In this document: positions 28,153-36,682 of the stretch, piece after piece
Layout: the number at the start of each line of letters is the position of its first letter
How positions within the stretch are numbered: position 1 is the first letter of the stretch
Assembly: GCF_009760405.1 (NCBI RefSeq)
Contig: NZ_WRPP01000011.1
Coordinates: 186,001-250,000 of the forward strand
Source of the DNA: Nocardia terrae
GTDB lineage: Bacteria > Actinomycetota > Actinomycetes > Mycobacteriales > Mycobacteriaceae
DNA: 64,000 nt
Direction: 5' to 3'
The notes under the pieces: model-generated
Told to the model about the DNA's origin: nothing
Seen by the model: the letters and a program-made list of their open reading frames with translations, nothing else
The model's database searches: none
Program-made: the position numbers and the translations under genes

Positions 28153-28225
28153 TGGAGCTAAGGGGAATCGAACCCCTGACCTTCTCGATGCGAACGAGAC
28201 GCGCTACCAACTGCGCTATAGCCCC
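28153..28225 (-). tRNA. tRNA-Ala (anticodon CGC)
   Basis: The minus strand folds as a 73-nt tRNA. The acceptor stem GGGGCTA pairs with TAGCTCC (one G-U), the D arm is GCGCAGTTGGTAGCGC, and the anticodon stem TCTCG/CGAGA encloses the loop TTCGCAT (anticodon CGC). The T arm contains GGTTCGAATCC and the discriminator is A. CCA is not encoded. Confidence 0.95.
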
Positions 28226-28304
28226 GCGGGGACGTTTCCGGCCCGCGATGGAGAACTTTAGCAGGTGGGGTGGGGAGTCGACGAATCGGCTGGTTGGGGG
28301 TGGT

Positions 28305-28955
28305 TTAGGTGGGTTGGCTGTAGGACTCTAGGACGCGGAGGAAGAGGTCGGTTCGGTAGGTGCGGATGGCGGGGTTGTCGGGCTCCAGGAGGCATTGGGC
28401 GAGGGTGCCGTCGTGGACGGCGACCAGGGCGCGGCCCAGGGCTGCCGGGTCGGGGATGTGGCGGCCGTTGCGGTGCATGAGGGTGACCACGACGGGGGTG
28501 AGGGCGGCGGCTATCGCTTCCTCGCGGGCCACCATCACCTGGCGCAGGGCGGGGTTGCGCAGGGCGTGGGCGGTGAATTCGGAGGTGATGCGGAACCACT
28601 TGTCGTCCACCGGCACTGCCGCCAGCACCTGCTCGACGGCCCGCCGCGGATCGACCGCGACCCCGCCGGGCGCGTCCAGGACCGCGGCCGCCTCGGCGAG
28701 CATGCGGCCGGATCGCTGCTCCCACATGGCCAGGAACAGTTCCTCGAGCGAGGTGAAGTTCGAATAGAAGGCGCCGCGGGTGAATCCGGCTCTCTCGCAT
28801 ACCTGCTCGACCGAGCAGCGTCCGAAACCCTCGTCGGCGAAGGCTTCGAAGGCGGCGTCCAGCAGGCGCTGGCGGGTTTCGGATCGCCGGCGGCGCACCT
28901 TCACGCCGTCGGCGGTCGTCGCTTCCTGCTCGGATTCGTCATCGGCCCTGCTCAC
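28305..28955 (-). CDS. TetR-family transcriptional regulator
   Basis: The 216-residue protein has an N-terminal HTH domain (about 25-72: TRQRLLDAAFEAFADEGFGR, then VEQVCERAGFTRGAFYSNF) and a helical ligand domain. The GTG at 28955 is preceded 6 bases upstream by TACGAT, so it may be leaderless. It lies 25 bp downstream of the uracil-DNA glycosylase gene on the same strand. The target is unknown. Confidence 0.8.
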   Translation of the reverse strand: MSRADDESEQEATTADGVKVRRRRSETRQRLLDAAFEAFADEGFGRCSVEQVCERAGFTRGAFYSNFTSLEELFLAMWEQRSGRMLAEAAAVLDAPGGVAVDPRRAVEQVLAAVPVDDKWFRITSEFTAHALRNPALRQVMVAREEAIAAALTPVVVTLMHRNGRHIPDPAALGRALVAVHDGTLAQCLLEPDNPAIRTYRTDLFLRVLESYSQPT

Positions 28956-28980
28956 GACCGCATCGTATCCGGCGGCGGGG

Positions 28981-29691
28981 TCACCGGAGTCCCGCGGCGT
29001 GGGCGGCGTCGGTGAGGACCCGTTCGAGCATGGCGGGGGAGAGGCGGCCGGTGAAGGTGTTCTGCTGCGAGGGGTGGTAGGTCCCGAACAGGTGCAGGGC
29101 GGACCGGCCGGGGCGGGCCGGAGCGAGTTCGACGTGTGCGCCGTGACCGAACTTGGGCCTGGGTTTGGGTATCTCCCACCCGGATTCGGCCAGCGCGGGC
29201 AGCAGCGCCTGCCAACCCCAGCCGCCGAGCACCACGATCGCGCGCACGGTCGGCGCGAGCAGATCCAGTTCGGCGTCCAGCCAGCGCCGGCAGGTGTCGC
29301 GCTCGGCGGGGGTGGGTTTGTTGTCGGGCGGGGCGCAGTGGACCGGTGCGGTCATGCGGGTGCCGAGCAGGCGCAGCCCGTCGTCGGCGGACAGGCTGGT
29401 GGCCTGATTGGCCAGCCCGGCGGCGTGCATGCAGGCGATGAGCACGTCCGCGCTGCGGTCGCCGGTGAACATGCGCCCGGTGCGATTGCCGCCGTGCGCG
29501 GCGGGAGCCAGACCCACCACCAAGAGTTTCGCGTCGGCCGGACCGAACCCGGGAACCGGCTTGCCCCAGTAATTCTCGTCACTGAACGCGGCCCTCTTCT
29601 CGTGTGCGACCCGCTCCCGCCAGGCCACCAGTCGGGGGCAGGCGCGGCACGCGGTAAGTTCCGCGTTGAGCTGGGCAATTGTGCGGCACAC
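28981..29691 (-). CDS. Uracil-DNA glycosylase, family 4/5 (iron-sulfur type)
   Basis: The 236-residue protein carries the early Fe-S cysteine pair CRACPRL, the uracil-binding segment VVGLAPAAHGGNRTGRMFTGDRS and the C-terminal FGTYHPSQQNTF motif. These fit family 5 (UdgB-like) enzymes that excise uracil and other deaminated bases. The GTG at 29691 (VCRTIAQLNAEL) fits the family's usual N-terminus; GTG 29709 is an alternative and neither has a good ribosome site. It diverges from the TRIC-like gene. Confidence 0.78.
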   Translation of the reverse strand: MCRTIAQLNAELTACRACPRLVAWRERVAHEKRAAFSDENYWGKPVPGFGPADAKLLVVGLAPAAHGGNRTGRMFTGDRSADVLIACMHAAGLANQATSLSADDGLRLLGTRMTAPVHCAPPDNKPTPAERDTCRRWLDAELDLLAPTVRAIVVLGGWGWQALLPALAESGWEIPKPRPKFGHGAHVELAPARPGRSALHLFGTYHPSQQNTFTGRLSPAMLERVLTDAAHAAGLR

Positions 29692-29830
29692 AAGGAGATT
29701 CAAGCGCACGACGGGGACATCCGTGCGGCGACGCGGCGATCTCAGGTGCCAGGGCTGGCGATGTCGCGGGCCGGGCATACTTTGCGCCGGTAGCCGAGAG
29801 TTAGCGATCAGGAAGGGAACCGGCCACGCA

Positions 29831-30502
29831 ATGAGTGATCTCGTCGAACTCGGCAGCGCCGCCGACGCGGCGCAGAGCGCGGGAAATCTGGTGGGCGTGT
29901 TCGCATTCGGACTGTCGGGCGCGCTGTTGGCGGTGCGCCGCCGCTTCGACGTGGTCGGCATCGCGGTGCTGTCGATCGCCACCGCCACCGGCGGTGGCGT
30001 CATCCGCGATCTGGTCATCGGCCGCACTCCGCCCGTGGCCTTCGTGCAGCTCTCCTATGCTGGAATCGCGCTGCTGGCAGCGGTGCTCATCTTCTTCTGG
30101 CATCCCCCGGTGCGGGTGATCCGCACACCGTTGAATGTCGCCGACGCCATCGGCCTGGGCATCTTCTGCGTCACCGGCACGGTCACCGCCTTCCAATACG
30201 GCATGTCGGCCACCTCGGCCGCCGCCCTGGGCGTGGTCACCGCGGTCGGCGGCGGTGTCATCCGCGACGTGCTGGCCGGCGTCACCCCGAGCGTGCTCTC
30301 CGACGGTGAGCTCTACGCGGTGCCCGCGCTGCTCGGCTCGGCGGCCACCGCGACCCTGCTGCACTACGGCCAGTACACGTACTGGACAGGCGGTTTGGCA
30401 GGGGCCGGCGCGGTGGGTCTGCGCCTGGTCGCATTGTTCCGCCACTGGCACGCCCCCATGGCCCGCCCGCACCGCCGCCGCGACGACAACTCGTCGGTCT
30501 AG
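29831..30502 (+). CDS. TRIC-type (UPF0126/YicG) membrane protein
   Basis: The 223-residue protein has about seven hydrophobic segments arranged as an internal duplication, each half bearing a GGGVIRD signature (around 56 and 142). This is the pattern of trimeric intracellular cation channel homologues of bacteria, formerly UPF0126, which may conduct K+ or act as small-molecule transporters. A CATACT/TACTTT -10 at about 29776-29783 and AGGAAGG upstream support expression. The tail is basic. Confidence 0.8.
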   Translation: MSDLVELGSAADAAQSAGNLVGVFAFGLSGALLAVRRRFDVVGIAVLSIATATGGGVIRDLVIGRTPPVAFVQLSYAGIALLAAVLIFFWHPPVRVIRTPLNVADAIGLGIFCVTGTVTAFQYGMSATSAAALGVVTAVGGGVIRDVLAGVTPSVLSDGELYAVPALLGSAATATLLHYGQYTYWTGGLAGAGAVGLRLVALFRHWHAPMARPHRRRDDNSSV

Positions 30503-30603
30503 GCGGCTCTGTCGTGTCGCCGGGCACGCTCCGGGGTGATTGATAGCATGGCGAAGGCTTCGCCGACCGGCAGTGAATCACACCTCCGAAAGAGTTCCTT
30601 CCA

Positions 30604-31047
30604 ATGCAGTTCGAGATCGTCGAGCGGGACGAGACGTGGGTTGCCGGGCTACCGGTACGCAGCCCGAAACGTGCCCTCGGTGAACTGCGCGACCATGATC
30701 TGGAGGTGGCCTGGGCCGCCGTCCTGCATCAGGAACTCGGTGGCCCGCTGGCCTCGGCCTACACCGATTACGCGGCCGAGCTGGGCACTTACAACACCCA
30801 GATCGTCGGCTACCAGTGCGGCTCGCTCGCCGAGGTGACCCGCGGTCACATCGTGGCCCGGCTGCCGCGCGGCACCTACGCCCGCTTCTCCTCGGTCGGC
30901 AACTTCCCGCAGGTGATGACCGATCTGTGGACCCAGATCGCGTACGCGGAGGAGCACAACCAGATCAAGCGGATCCACACCGGCGACTTCGAGACCTACC
31001 CGCACGCCTACAAGATCGATCTCTATCTGGCGGTCGAGCCCTCATGA
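30604..31047 (+). CDS. GyrI-like effector-binding domain protein (first of a pair)
   Basis: This 147-residue protein lacks a DNA-binding domain and appears to be a stand-alone GyrI/AraC-effector-binding (SRPBCC-like) module: MQFEIVERDETWVAGLPVRS at the start, then GHIVARLPRGTYARFSSVGNF and a C-terminal FETYPHAYKIDLYLAVEP strand pair. Such domains bind hydrophobic or cationic small molecules. A TAGCAT -10 lies at 30544. It overlaps the next gene by ATGA. Confidence 0.65.
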   Translation: MQFEIVERDETWVAGLPVRSPKRALGELRDHDLEVAWAAVLHQELGGPLASAYTDYAAELGTYNTQIVGYQCGSLAEVTRGHIVARLPRGTYARFSSVGNFPQVMTDLWTQIAYAEEHNQIKRIHTGDFETYPHAYKIDLYLAVEPS

Positions 31048-31478
31048 GCTATTCGATCGTGGTCCGCACCGGCGGCGTCTACGGCGGCCTGGTGGTCCCG
31101 CGCGTGCGCCCCAGTTTCAAGGTCTCCAACAGCGAGCTCATCGAGTTCCTCCGCGATCGCCTGCGCGACCGCGAAGGCACCGAACGCCCCCTGGCCACGG
31201 TCTACGTCCCCGACCCCGCGGGCAACTACAACGTCCTGGTCTCCTACGAGTACCCCGGCCCCGACGACGTCCCCACCGGCGACGTCCTCATCCGCGTCCC
31301 CAAGGGCGTCTACGCCCGCTTCCGCCCCAACGGCGATTACCACGATCCGGCCGAGGACGTCTGGGCTCAGGTCGACGACGCGACCGCGTCCGCCGAGATC
31401 ACCCGGGCCTACCGGGAAGAGATCGAAATCTGGACCGGCCCCGCCGAACTGGAGCTTTTCATCTCCATCCTGGTGTGA
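31044..31478 (+). CDS. GyrI-like effector-binding domain protein (second of a pair)
   Basis: The 144-residue protein is a diverged relative of the preceding one: MSYSIVVRTGGVYGGLVVPR, then GDVLIRVPKGVYARFRPNGDY and a C-terminal EIEIWTGPAELELFISI strand. The shared RxPxGxYARF motif indicates an old tandem duplication. Translation is coupled through ATGA, so the two may form a heterodimer. The ligand is unknown. Confidence 0.6.
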   Translation: MSYSIVVRTGGVYGGLVVPRVRPSFKVSNSELIEFLRDRLRDREGTERPLATVYVPDPAGNYNVLVSYEYPGPDDVPTGDVLIRVPKGVYARFRPNGDYHDPAEDVWAQVDDATASAEITRAYREEIEIWTGPAELELFISILV

Positions 31479-31659
31479 TTGCTGTCTGTTAGCTAAACGA
31501 GAACCAACTGGTCTTGTGGTTGTATTTCATGACTGTTCGCAATGGTTTGACCTGGGGAGATTTCCGGAGACTTATCCGGGTTTCGAGGGATTTGCCGGAT
31601 GCCTGGACAATTTGTGGCACCTGACGGATACTCCCCTAGGTGCCGATGTCGGGTGCAAC

Positions 31660-31677
31660 CGATACGTGATCGTATCG
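31660..31677 (+). promoter_or_regulatory. Palindrome upstream of the c-di-GMP locus
   Basis: CGATACG-TGAT-CGTATCG has perfect 7-base arms and lies 56 bp upstream of the first gene of the operon at 31734, a plausible repressor site. The rest of this 255-bp gap is less GC-rich than its surroundings and shows no gene. Confidence 0.45.
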
Positions 31678-31733
31678 ACAGCCCCCACTGCGGCATACGC
31701 GCGGCAGACAGTGCAGTAATGGAGTGGGAACTT

Positions 31734-32489
31734 ATGACCGTTGATCCGATCGCGCATGTCCCGCCGACAGGTTCCGGTGGTGAGATGCTGCGGCTCCAGG
31801 ATGCGCTATCCGGGTACACGTTTTTCTTTGGCCCGCCCCACGCCGACCCTGTGCTGTGGCGGTCGTACATGGAGGGCGCGCTGCGGGTGTACGGACACTA
31901 CGGTGCGGAAAGCGCCGTCGACTATGACAAGGTCATCGATGGTTCGTCGACCGCCTTGTTCGCGGTGGCTGTGGATTCCGATGGGCAAGCCGTCGCCGGT
32001 GTGCGTGCGGAGGGGCCGTTCAAGCACGTGGACGAGGTCCCCTCGGTCGTAAGCTGGGCGGGTCTTCCCGGCGAGGCCGCCTTCCGGAAAATGGTCGCCG
32101 ACCAGATTCCCGATGGTGTGTACGAGTGCCGGACCGGGTGGGTCGTTCCGAAGTCTCCACAGCATCGGATGCTGGCTGATTGGGTCGCGCGGGCGATCAT
32201 CCACTTCATCCCCATGCTGGGAGCCCGCTATTCGGTCGGTGCGGCCGCCGAGCACGCGCTGCCGCTCTATCGCCGGGGAGGGGCGCGCGCGGCCTGGTGG
32301 ATTCCGGCCTCCTCGTATCCCGACGAGCGCTATCGCACTGTCCCGTTGTGGTGGGATCTGCGGACTGTCCGATCCCTCGCGACCGCAGAGCAGGCTCGTG
32401 CGATCGATGCGGAGTGGGCGACACTCAGCGCCGTCGGCCCGATGCCGCCGACCTCGTGGTTTCCTGACCAAGGTCGGGCACAGGCATGA
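31734..32489 (+). CDS. GNAT/FeeM-like acyltransferase-fold protein, linked to Rv1355c-like gene
   Basis: The 251-residue protein starts at MTVDPIAHVP, with GGAGTGGG upstream; an ATG 15 bases earlier is possible. It has a central alpha/beta pattern (ALFAVAVDSDGQAVAGVRAEGPF, then GVYECRTGWVV and AIIHFIPMLGARYSVG) that recalls N-acyl amino acid synthases of the GNAT fold. The match is by eye and moderate. Its stop overlaps the start of the E1/nitroreductase gene. Position suggests it corresponds to Rv1356c of M. tuberculosis (inference). Confidence 0.5.
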   Translation: MTVDPIAHVPPTGSGGEMLRLQDALSGYTFFFGPPHADPVLWRSYMEGALRVYGHYGAESAVDYDKVIDGSSTALFAVAVDSDGQAVAGVRAEGPFKHVDEVPSVVSWAGLPGEAAFRKMVADQIPDGVYECRTGWVVPKSPQHRMLADWVARAIIHFIPMLGARYSVGAAAEHALPLYRRGGARAAWWIPASSYPDERYRTVPLWWDLRTVRSLATAEQARAIDAEWATLSAVGPMPPTSWFPDQGRAQA

Positions 32490-34627
32490 CGGAAGATCGC
32501 TCCGCAGTGGTCGAATACCGGCCGCTGCTACTTAATGAGCGCAATCCGGAAGATGCTGCAATGCTCGCGGAATTGCGTGCGAGCAAGGCTATCGAACTGG
32601 TCGACAAACGCAATTTGCTGCGCGCCGAATTTGCGACTTTGGTAAATCCTCCCGAGTTGTCCGAAGGGCCCGAAGCGGAGCGCTGGGTTTACTATCCGTG
32701 GCGTCGTGCGGCGGTTGCTCTGCCGGGACCGCAACTCCTACGGGCGCTCCGGCTCGATCGAAATCGCAATATCGTTACTCCAACCGAACAAGCGACACTC
32801 GCCACGCAGTTGATCGGCGTCGTCGGTCTGAGCGTCGGCCACGCCGTCGCCCATACGTTGGCGCTCGAAGGCATCTGCGGCGGTCTGCGGCTGGCGGATT
32901 TCGACGAGATGGAACTGACCAACCTGAATCGTGTACCGGCCACCCTGTTCGATCTCGGCGTCAACAAGGCGGTGGTCGCCGCGCGGCGGATCGCGGAACT
33001 GGATCCCTATCTGCCGGTAGAGGTTTACGGCCAGGGTTTGGACGATGACAACATCGACGCTTTCCTCGACGGGCTGTCGATAGTCGTCGAGGAATGCGAT
33101 TCACTCGATGTCAAACTCGCCCTGCGCGAGGGAGCTCGCCGACACCGTGTACCTGTGCTCATGCAGTCCAATGACCACGGTCTGCTCGACGTGGAGCGCT
33201 TTGACCTCGAGCCGGACCGTAGACCCTTCCACGGCCTGCTCGGCGATACCCGCGCCGCCGAACTACGTGGCCTGTCGACGCGCGACAAAGCCCCGTACGT
33301 AATCCGAATCCTCGATGGCCGCAACCTTTCCGACAAGCTCGCAGCCAGCATGGTGGAGATCGGCGAGACGATGAACAGCTGGCCGCAGCTGGGCGGTGAT
33401 GTTCAGCTTGGCGGTGCCACTGTGGCGGCGGCGGTGCGCAGGATCGGGCTCGCGCAAAAACTGCCGTCGGGGCGCACCCGGATCGATGTGGACCGTTGCC
33501 TGGACGATCTCGCCGAGCCGCTGCCCGTTGTCGAAACAACGCTGGCGGACCAGCCGTTCGAGGAGTCTGTACCGGAGCGGGGAATCGAGAGTGTGCTGTA
33601 CGCGGCCCAGCGCGCACCTTCAGGTGGCAACGTACAACCATGGATACTGCAGGCTGACAAGGGCCGGGTGACGATCTCCCTTGCCCCGGAACGGACCTCA
33701 TCCATGGATATCGGCTATCGCGGAAGTGCGTTGGCGGTTGGGGCGGCGCTGTACAACGCGCGGGTGGCGGCAGCGGCGCACGGCATGCTCGGTGCCAGCC
33801 GGTTGTGGAGCCGGGATCCGGCGGAACTCACGGCTGTGCTCGAGCTCGGCGAGGGGACAGATTCTCGACTGGCCCGCGATTACTCGGGCCTCTTGGCTCG
33901 TCACACCAACCGGCGTGATGGAACGGGCGCACCGGTGTCCACTGAGGTTCTCGAGTCGATCGGCGCGGCGGCCGCGTTCGGCGGAGGTGGACTGCGCTGG
34001 GTAACCGGCCGATCCGAGATCGAGCAGGCGGGTCGGCTCCTCGCCGAATCGGATAGGGTGCGCTACCTGACGCCCGGATTGCATGAGGAGATGTACGCCG
34101 AACTGCGCTGGCCAGGTGATGATCTGCGCATCGGGGTAGATGTAGGGACCCTCGAACTGGCTCCCGACGAGATGGTGAAACTGGAGGTCGCGAGCCGAGC
34201 CGACATCATGGCGCAGTTGCGTGCCTGGTCGGGTGGCGTCGCTCTGGGGGATGCGATCCTCGATCGGATCCGGACCAGTTCCGCGGTCGCTGCACTGACC
34301 TACCCCGTGCCCACCGACGGAGATGACCTCGTTGCCTACGCGAGGGCTGGCGAAGCGCTGCAGCGGGCGTGGATCGAGGCCGAACGGCAGGGGCTGGCCG
34401 TACAGCCAGTATCTCCGGTCTTCCTGTTTGCGCGACGTTCCGATGAACTCTCTGCTGTTTCCCCGGAGTTCGCCGATACACTAGCTTCACTTCAGGACCG
34501 TTTCCTGGACTTATTGGGAGTGCCACCGGACGAGTTGATGGTGTTGGTGTTACGCCTGAGCTACGCGGCGGCCGCCAAGGTCCGAAGCCGTCGGCTCCCG
34601 GTACCGCAAGCGGGACTGTTCGGCTAG
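32486..34627 (+). CDS. E1/ThiF-nitroreductase fusion, Rv1355c family
   Basis: The 713-residue protein joins two domains. Residues about 100-300 are an E1-like (ThiF/MoeB) nucleotide-binding fold: GVVGLSVGHAVAHTLALEG, ADFDEMELTNLNR and NKAVVAARRIAELDP, the last three fitting the ATP-binding Asp, Arg and Lys positions. Residues about 365-700 are a nitroreductase-like FMN domain (VLYAAQRAPSGGNVQPWIL). This is the domain order of Rv1355c (MoeY) of M. tuberculosis. No catalytic E1 cysteine is obvious, so adenylation of an unknown carboxylate followed by redox chemistry is only a guess. A GAF-GGDEF-EAL gene follows 16 bp later, as Rv1354c does next to Rv1355c. Confidence 0.8.
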   Translation: MTEDRSAVVEYRPLLLNERNPEDAAMLAELRASKAIELVDKRNLLRAEFATLVNPPELSEGPEAERWVYYPWRRAAVALPGPQLLRALRLDRNRNIVTPTEQATLATQLIGVVGLSVGHAVAHTLALEGICGGLRLADFDEMELTNLNRVPATLFDLGVNKAVVAARRIAELDPYLPVEVYGQGLDDDNIDAFLDGLSIVVEECDSLDVKLALREGARRHRVPVLMQSNDHGLLDVERFDLEPDRRPFHGLLGDTRAAELRGLSTRDKAPYVIRILDGRNLSDKLAASMVEIGETMNSWPQLGGDVQLGGATVAAAVRRIGLAQKLPSGRTRIDVDRCLDDLAEPLPVVETTLADQPFEESVPERGIESVLYAAQRAPSGGNVQPWILQADKGRVTISLAPERTSSMDIGYRGSALAVGAALYNARVAAAAHGMLGASRLWSRDPAELTAVLELGEGTDSRLARDYSGLLARHTNRRDGTGAPVSTEVLESIGAAAAFGGGGLRWVTGRSEIEQAGRLLAESDRVRYLTPGLHEEMYAELRWPGDDLRIGVDVGTLELAPDEMVKLEVASRADIMAQLRAWSGGVALGDAILDRIRTSSAVAALTYPVPTDGDDLVAYARAGEALQRAWIEAERQGLAVQPVSPVFLFARRSDELSAVSPEFADTLASLQDRFLDLLGVPPDELMVLVLRLSYAAAAKVRSRRLPVPQAGLFG

Positions 34628-34643
34628 TGCGATCGGAGACAGA

Positions 34644-36518
34644 GTGCCTCGGCAGACGCTCGACTCGCTGGTGACACAGGTCGCCTCCGAGCTGATGGGT
34701 GTCGACGCCCAAACCATGGTGGCGTCGAGTGAGCGGGTGTTGTCATGGCTGGTTTCGCACTTCGACGTGGACTTCAGCTATTTGCGGCATACCGACCTCG
34801 AACGCCGGGAGTCCATCCTCATCGCCGAATGGCCGCCGCGCGAGGCAATTCCGGATCCGGATCCAATCAGCGTTGCCAAATTCGATGAGGCCGATCCGGT
34901 GTTTGCCAGCCTCGAGCACACGACCGAACCATTCCTGATCCGGCCAACGCCCGAGTTCGCGGATTATCAGCGCACTATCCGCGACTCTTCCGGCCTGTCC
35001 TCGGTATCGGTTGCCTCGGTCCCGCTGGTATCTCGTGGTTTGCCGACCGGCGTGCTCGGTTTCGTCAAGGAGGGCGACCGGGAGTGGAGTACGCGGGAAC
35101 TCAATGTGCTCAAGGCGATTGCCGCGCTGTTCGCCCAGCTGCAGGCGCGGGTGGTGGCGGAGGAGCGACTGCGCTATATCGCCATGCACGACGACCTGAC
35201 CGGTCTGGCCAATCGCCGGGCGCTGCTCGAGCACATGGAAGATCGGCTCCGGTCCGGGAGTTCCGGCCCGGTGGCGACGTTCTTCCTCGACTTGGATCGG
35301 CTCAAGGCGCTCAACGACTTCCTCGGGCATACAGCCGGGGACAACTTCATTCGGACGCTCGCTACGCGGTTGCGGGAGAACCTGGACCCCGGTGACGTGA
35401 TCGCGCGGCTGGGCGGGGACGAGTTCGTCATCGTGCCGGCCAAGCCGATGGACGCCGCGGCCGCGGAGCGGGAGGCGATGCGGATTCAGCAGCTCATCGG
35501 GCGGCGGGTGACCGTGGGGGAGGAGACGGTGAGCCGCGGGGCGAGTGTGGGTGTGGCGCTGGGGATTCCGGGGGAGACCACGGTGGCCGACGTGCTGCGG
35601 CGGGCGGATCACGCGCTGCTGAGCGCGAAGTCGAGCGGCGGGAACGGCGTGGCGGTGTTCACCGATGCCATGCGGGCGCAGTTCGAGTTGCAGGATGACG
35701 TCGAGTTGAACCTGCGCGGGGCGGTGTCCGACGGTTCGCTGTTGTTGCACTACCAGCCCGAGGTGGACCTGCGGACCGGGCGGGTGGTGGCGCTGGAGGC
35801 GCTGGTGCGCTGGCAGCATCCGACGCGCGGGCTGTTACCCCCGGGGGCGTTCGTGGGCGTGGCGGAGGCGACGAACCTTGCCGGGGAGTTGGGGCGGTGG
35901 GTGATCCGTTCGGCCGCAGAGCAATTCGCGAGCTGGCGGCGGCGGGGGCTGGCCTCGAACGTGGTCATTCGCATCAATGTGTCGCCGGTGCAGCTGGTGA
36001 GCCTGGACTTCGTGGAGACCATGGAGGGGATTCTGCGGCGCTACGGGATCGACGGGTCCTCGGTGTGCCTGGAGATCACCGAGCACGTGGTGGTGCAGGA
36101 TCTGGCGCGCACGCAGGTGACGTTGCGCGGGCTCAAGCGGATGGGCGTGCAGATCGCCATCGACGACTTCGGCACCGGGTACTCCTCGCTGTCGCATCTG
36201 AAGGCGCTGCCGGTGGACGCGGTGAAGATCGACCGCGGCTTCGTGCAGCGGCTGGGCGCCAGCGCCGATGACCTGGCCATTGTGAAATCCATTGTGGGGC
36301 TGGCTGGTTCGTTCGGTCTCGGGGTGGTCGGCGAGGGCGTCGAGACCACCGTGGCCGCGCGCACCCTGGTGGCGCTGGGTTGCTATCGCGCGCAGGGCTT
36401 CCTGATCGCGCGGCCGATGCCGGCCGAGGAGGTCGAGGAGCATCTGGCGGCGGGTCGCATCGCGCTGGATCTGGACCTGCCGGGCGCGAGCCGGTCGTTC
36501 CTGCCGGGGCCGTCCTGA
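34644..36518 (+). CDS. GAF-GGDEF-EAL c-di-GMP synthase/phosphodiesterase
   Basis: The 624-residue protein starts at a GTG after a GGAG site. It has an N-terminal GAF-like sensor (about 10-170), a GGDEF domain with intact GGDEF at 257-261 and no RxxD inhibitory site just before it, and an EAL domain from about 350 with EAL at 385-387 and later signatures ITEHVV, DDFGTGYSS and GEGVET. Both making and degrading c-di-GMP should be possible, with GAF control. The order matches Rv1354c of M. tuberculosis. It is soluble, with no membrane segment. Confidence 0.9.
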   Translation: MPRQTLDSLVTQVASELMGVDAQTMVASSERVLSWLVSHFDVDFSYLRHTDLERRESILIAEWPPREAIPDPDPISVAKFDEADPVFASLEHTTEPFLIRPTPEFADYQRTIRDSSGLSSVSVASVPLVSRGLPTGVLGFVKEGDREWSTRELNVLKAIAALFAQLQARVVAEERLRYIAMHDDLTGLANRRALLEHMEDRLRSGSSGPVATFFLDLDRLKALNDFLGHTAGDNFIRTLATRLRENLDPGDVIARLGGDEFVIVPAKPMDAAAAEREAMRIQQLIGRRVTVGEETVSRGASVGVALGIPGETTVADVLRRADHALLSAKSSGGNGVAVFTDAMRAQFELQDDVELNLRGAVSDGSLLLHYQPEVDLRTGRVVALEALVRWQHPTRGLLPPGAFVGVAEATNLAGELGRWVIRSAAEQFASWRRRGLASNVVIRINVSPVQLVSLDFVETMEGILRRYGIDGSSVCLEITEHVVVQDLARTQVTLRGLKRMGVQIAIDDFGTGYSSLSHLKALPVDAVKIDRGFVQRLGASADDLAIVKSIVGLAGSFGLGVVGEGVETTVAARTLVALGCYRAQGFLIARPMPAEEVEEHLAAGRIALDLDLPGASRSFLPGPS

Positions 36519-36613
36519 GGGCCGACCCCTAACTTTCCCGGGATGTGGCCCGAATCCTGGAATGTGGCTCGAGAGCCCAGGAAAATGGGGGCGTAACGGG
36601 TGCGTGCCCGACT

Positions 36614-36633
36614 CGCGAACAATACTGTTCGCG
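36614..36633 (+). promoter_or_regulatory. 20-bp palindrome upstream of SDR gene
   Basis: CGCGAACAATACTGTTCGCG has perfect 8-base arms around ATAC and includes a TACTGT -10-like box. A TetR-type repressor bound there would block the SDR promoter 50 bp upstream of its start. Confidence 0.55.
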
Positions 36634-36682
36634 TAGTAGCGTGCGGTCTGACAAGGCTGTCAATTTGAGGGATGGTTCCGGC

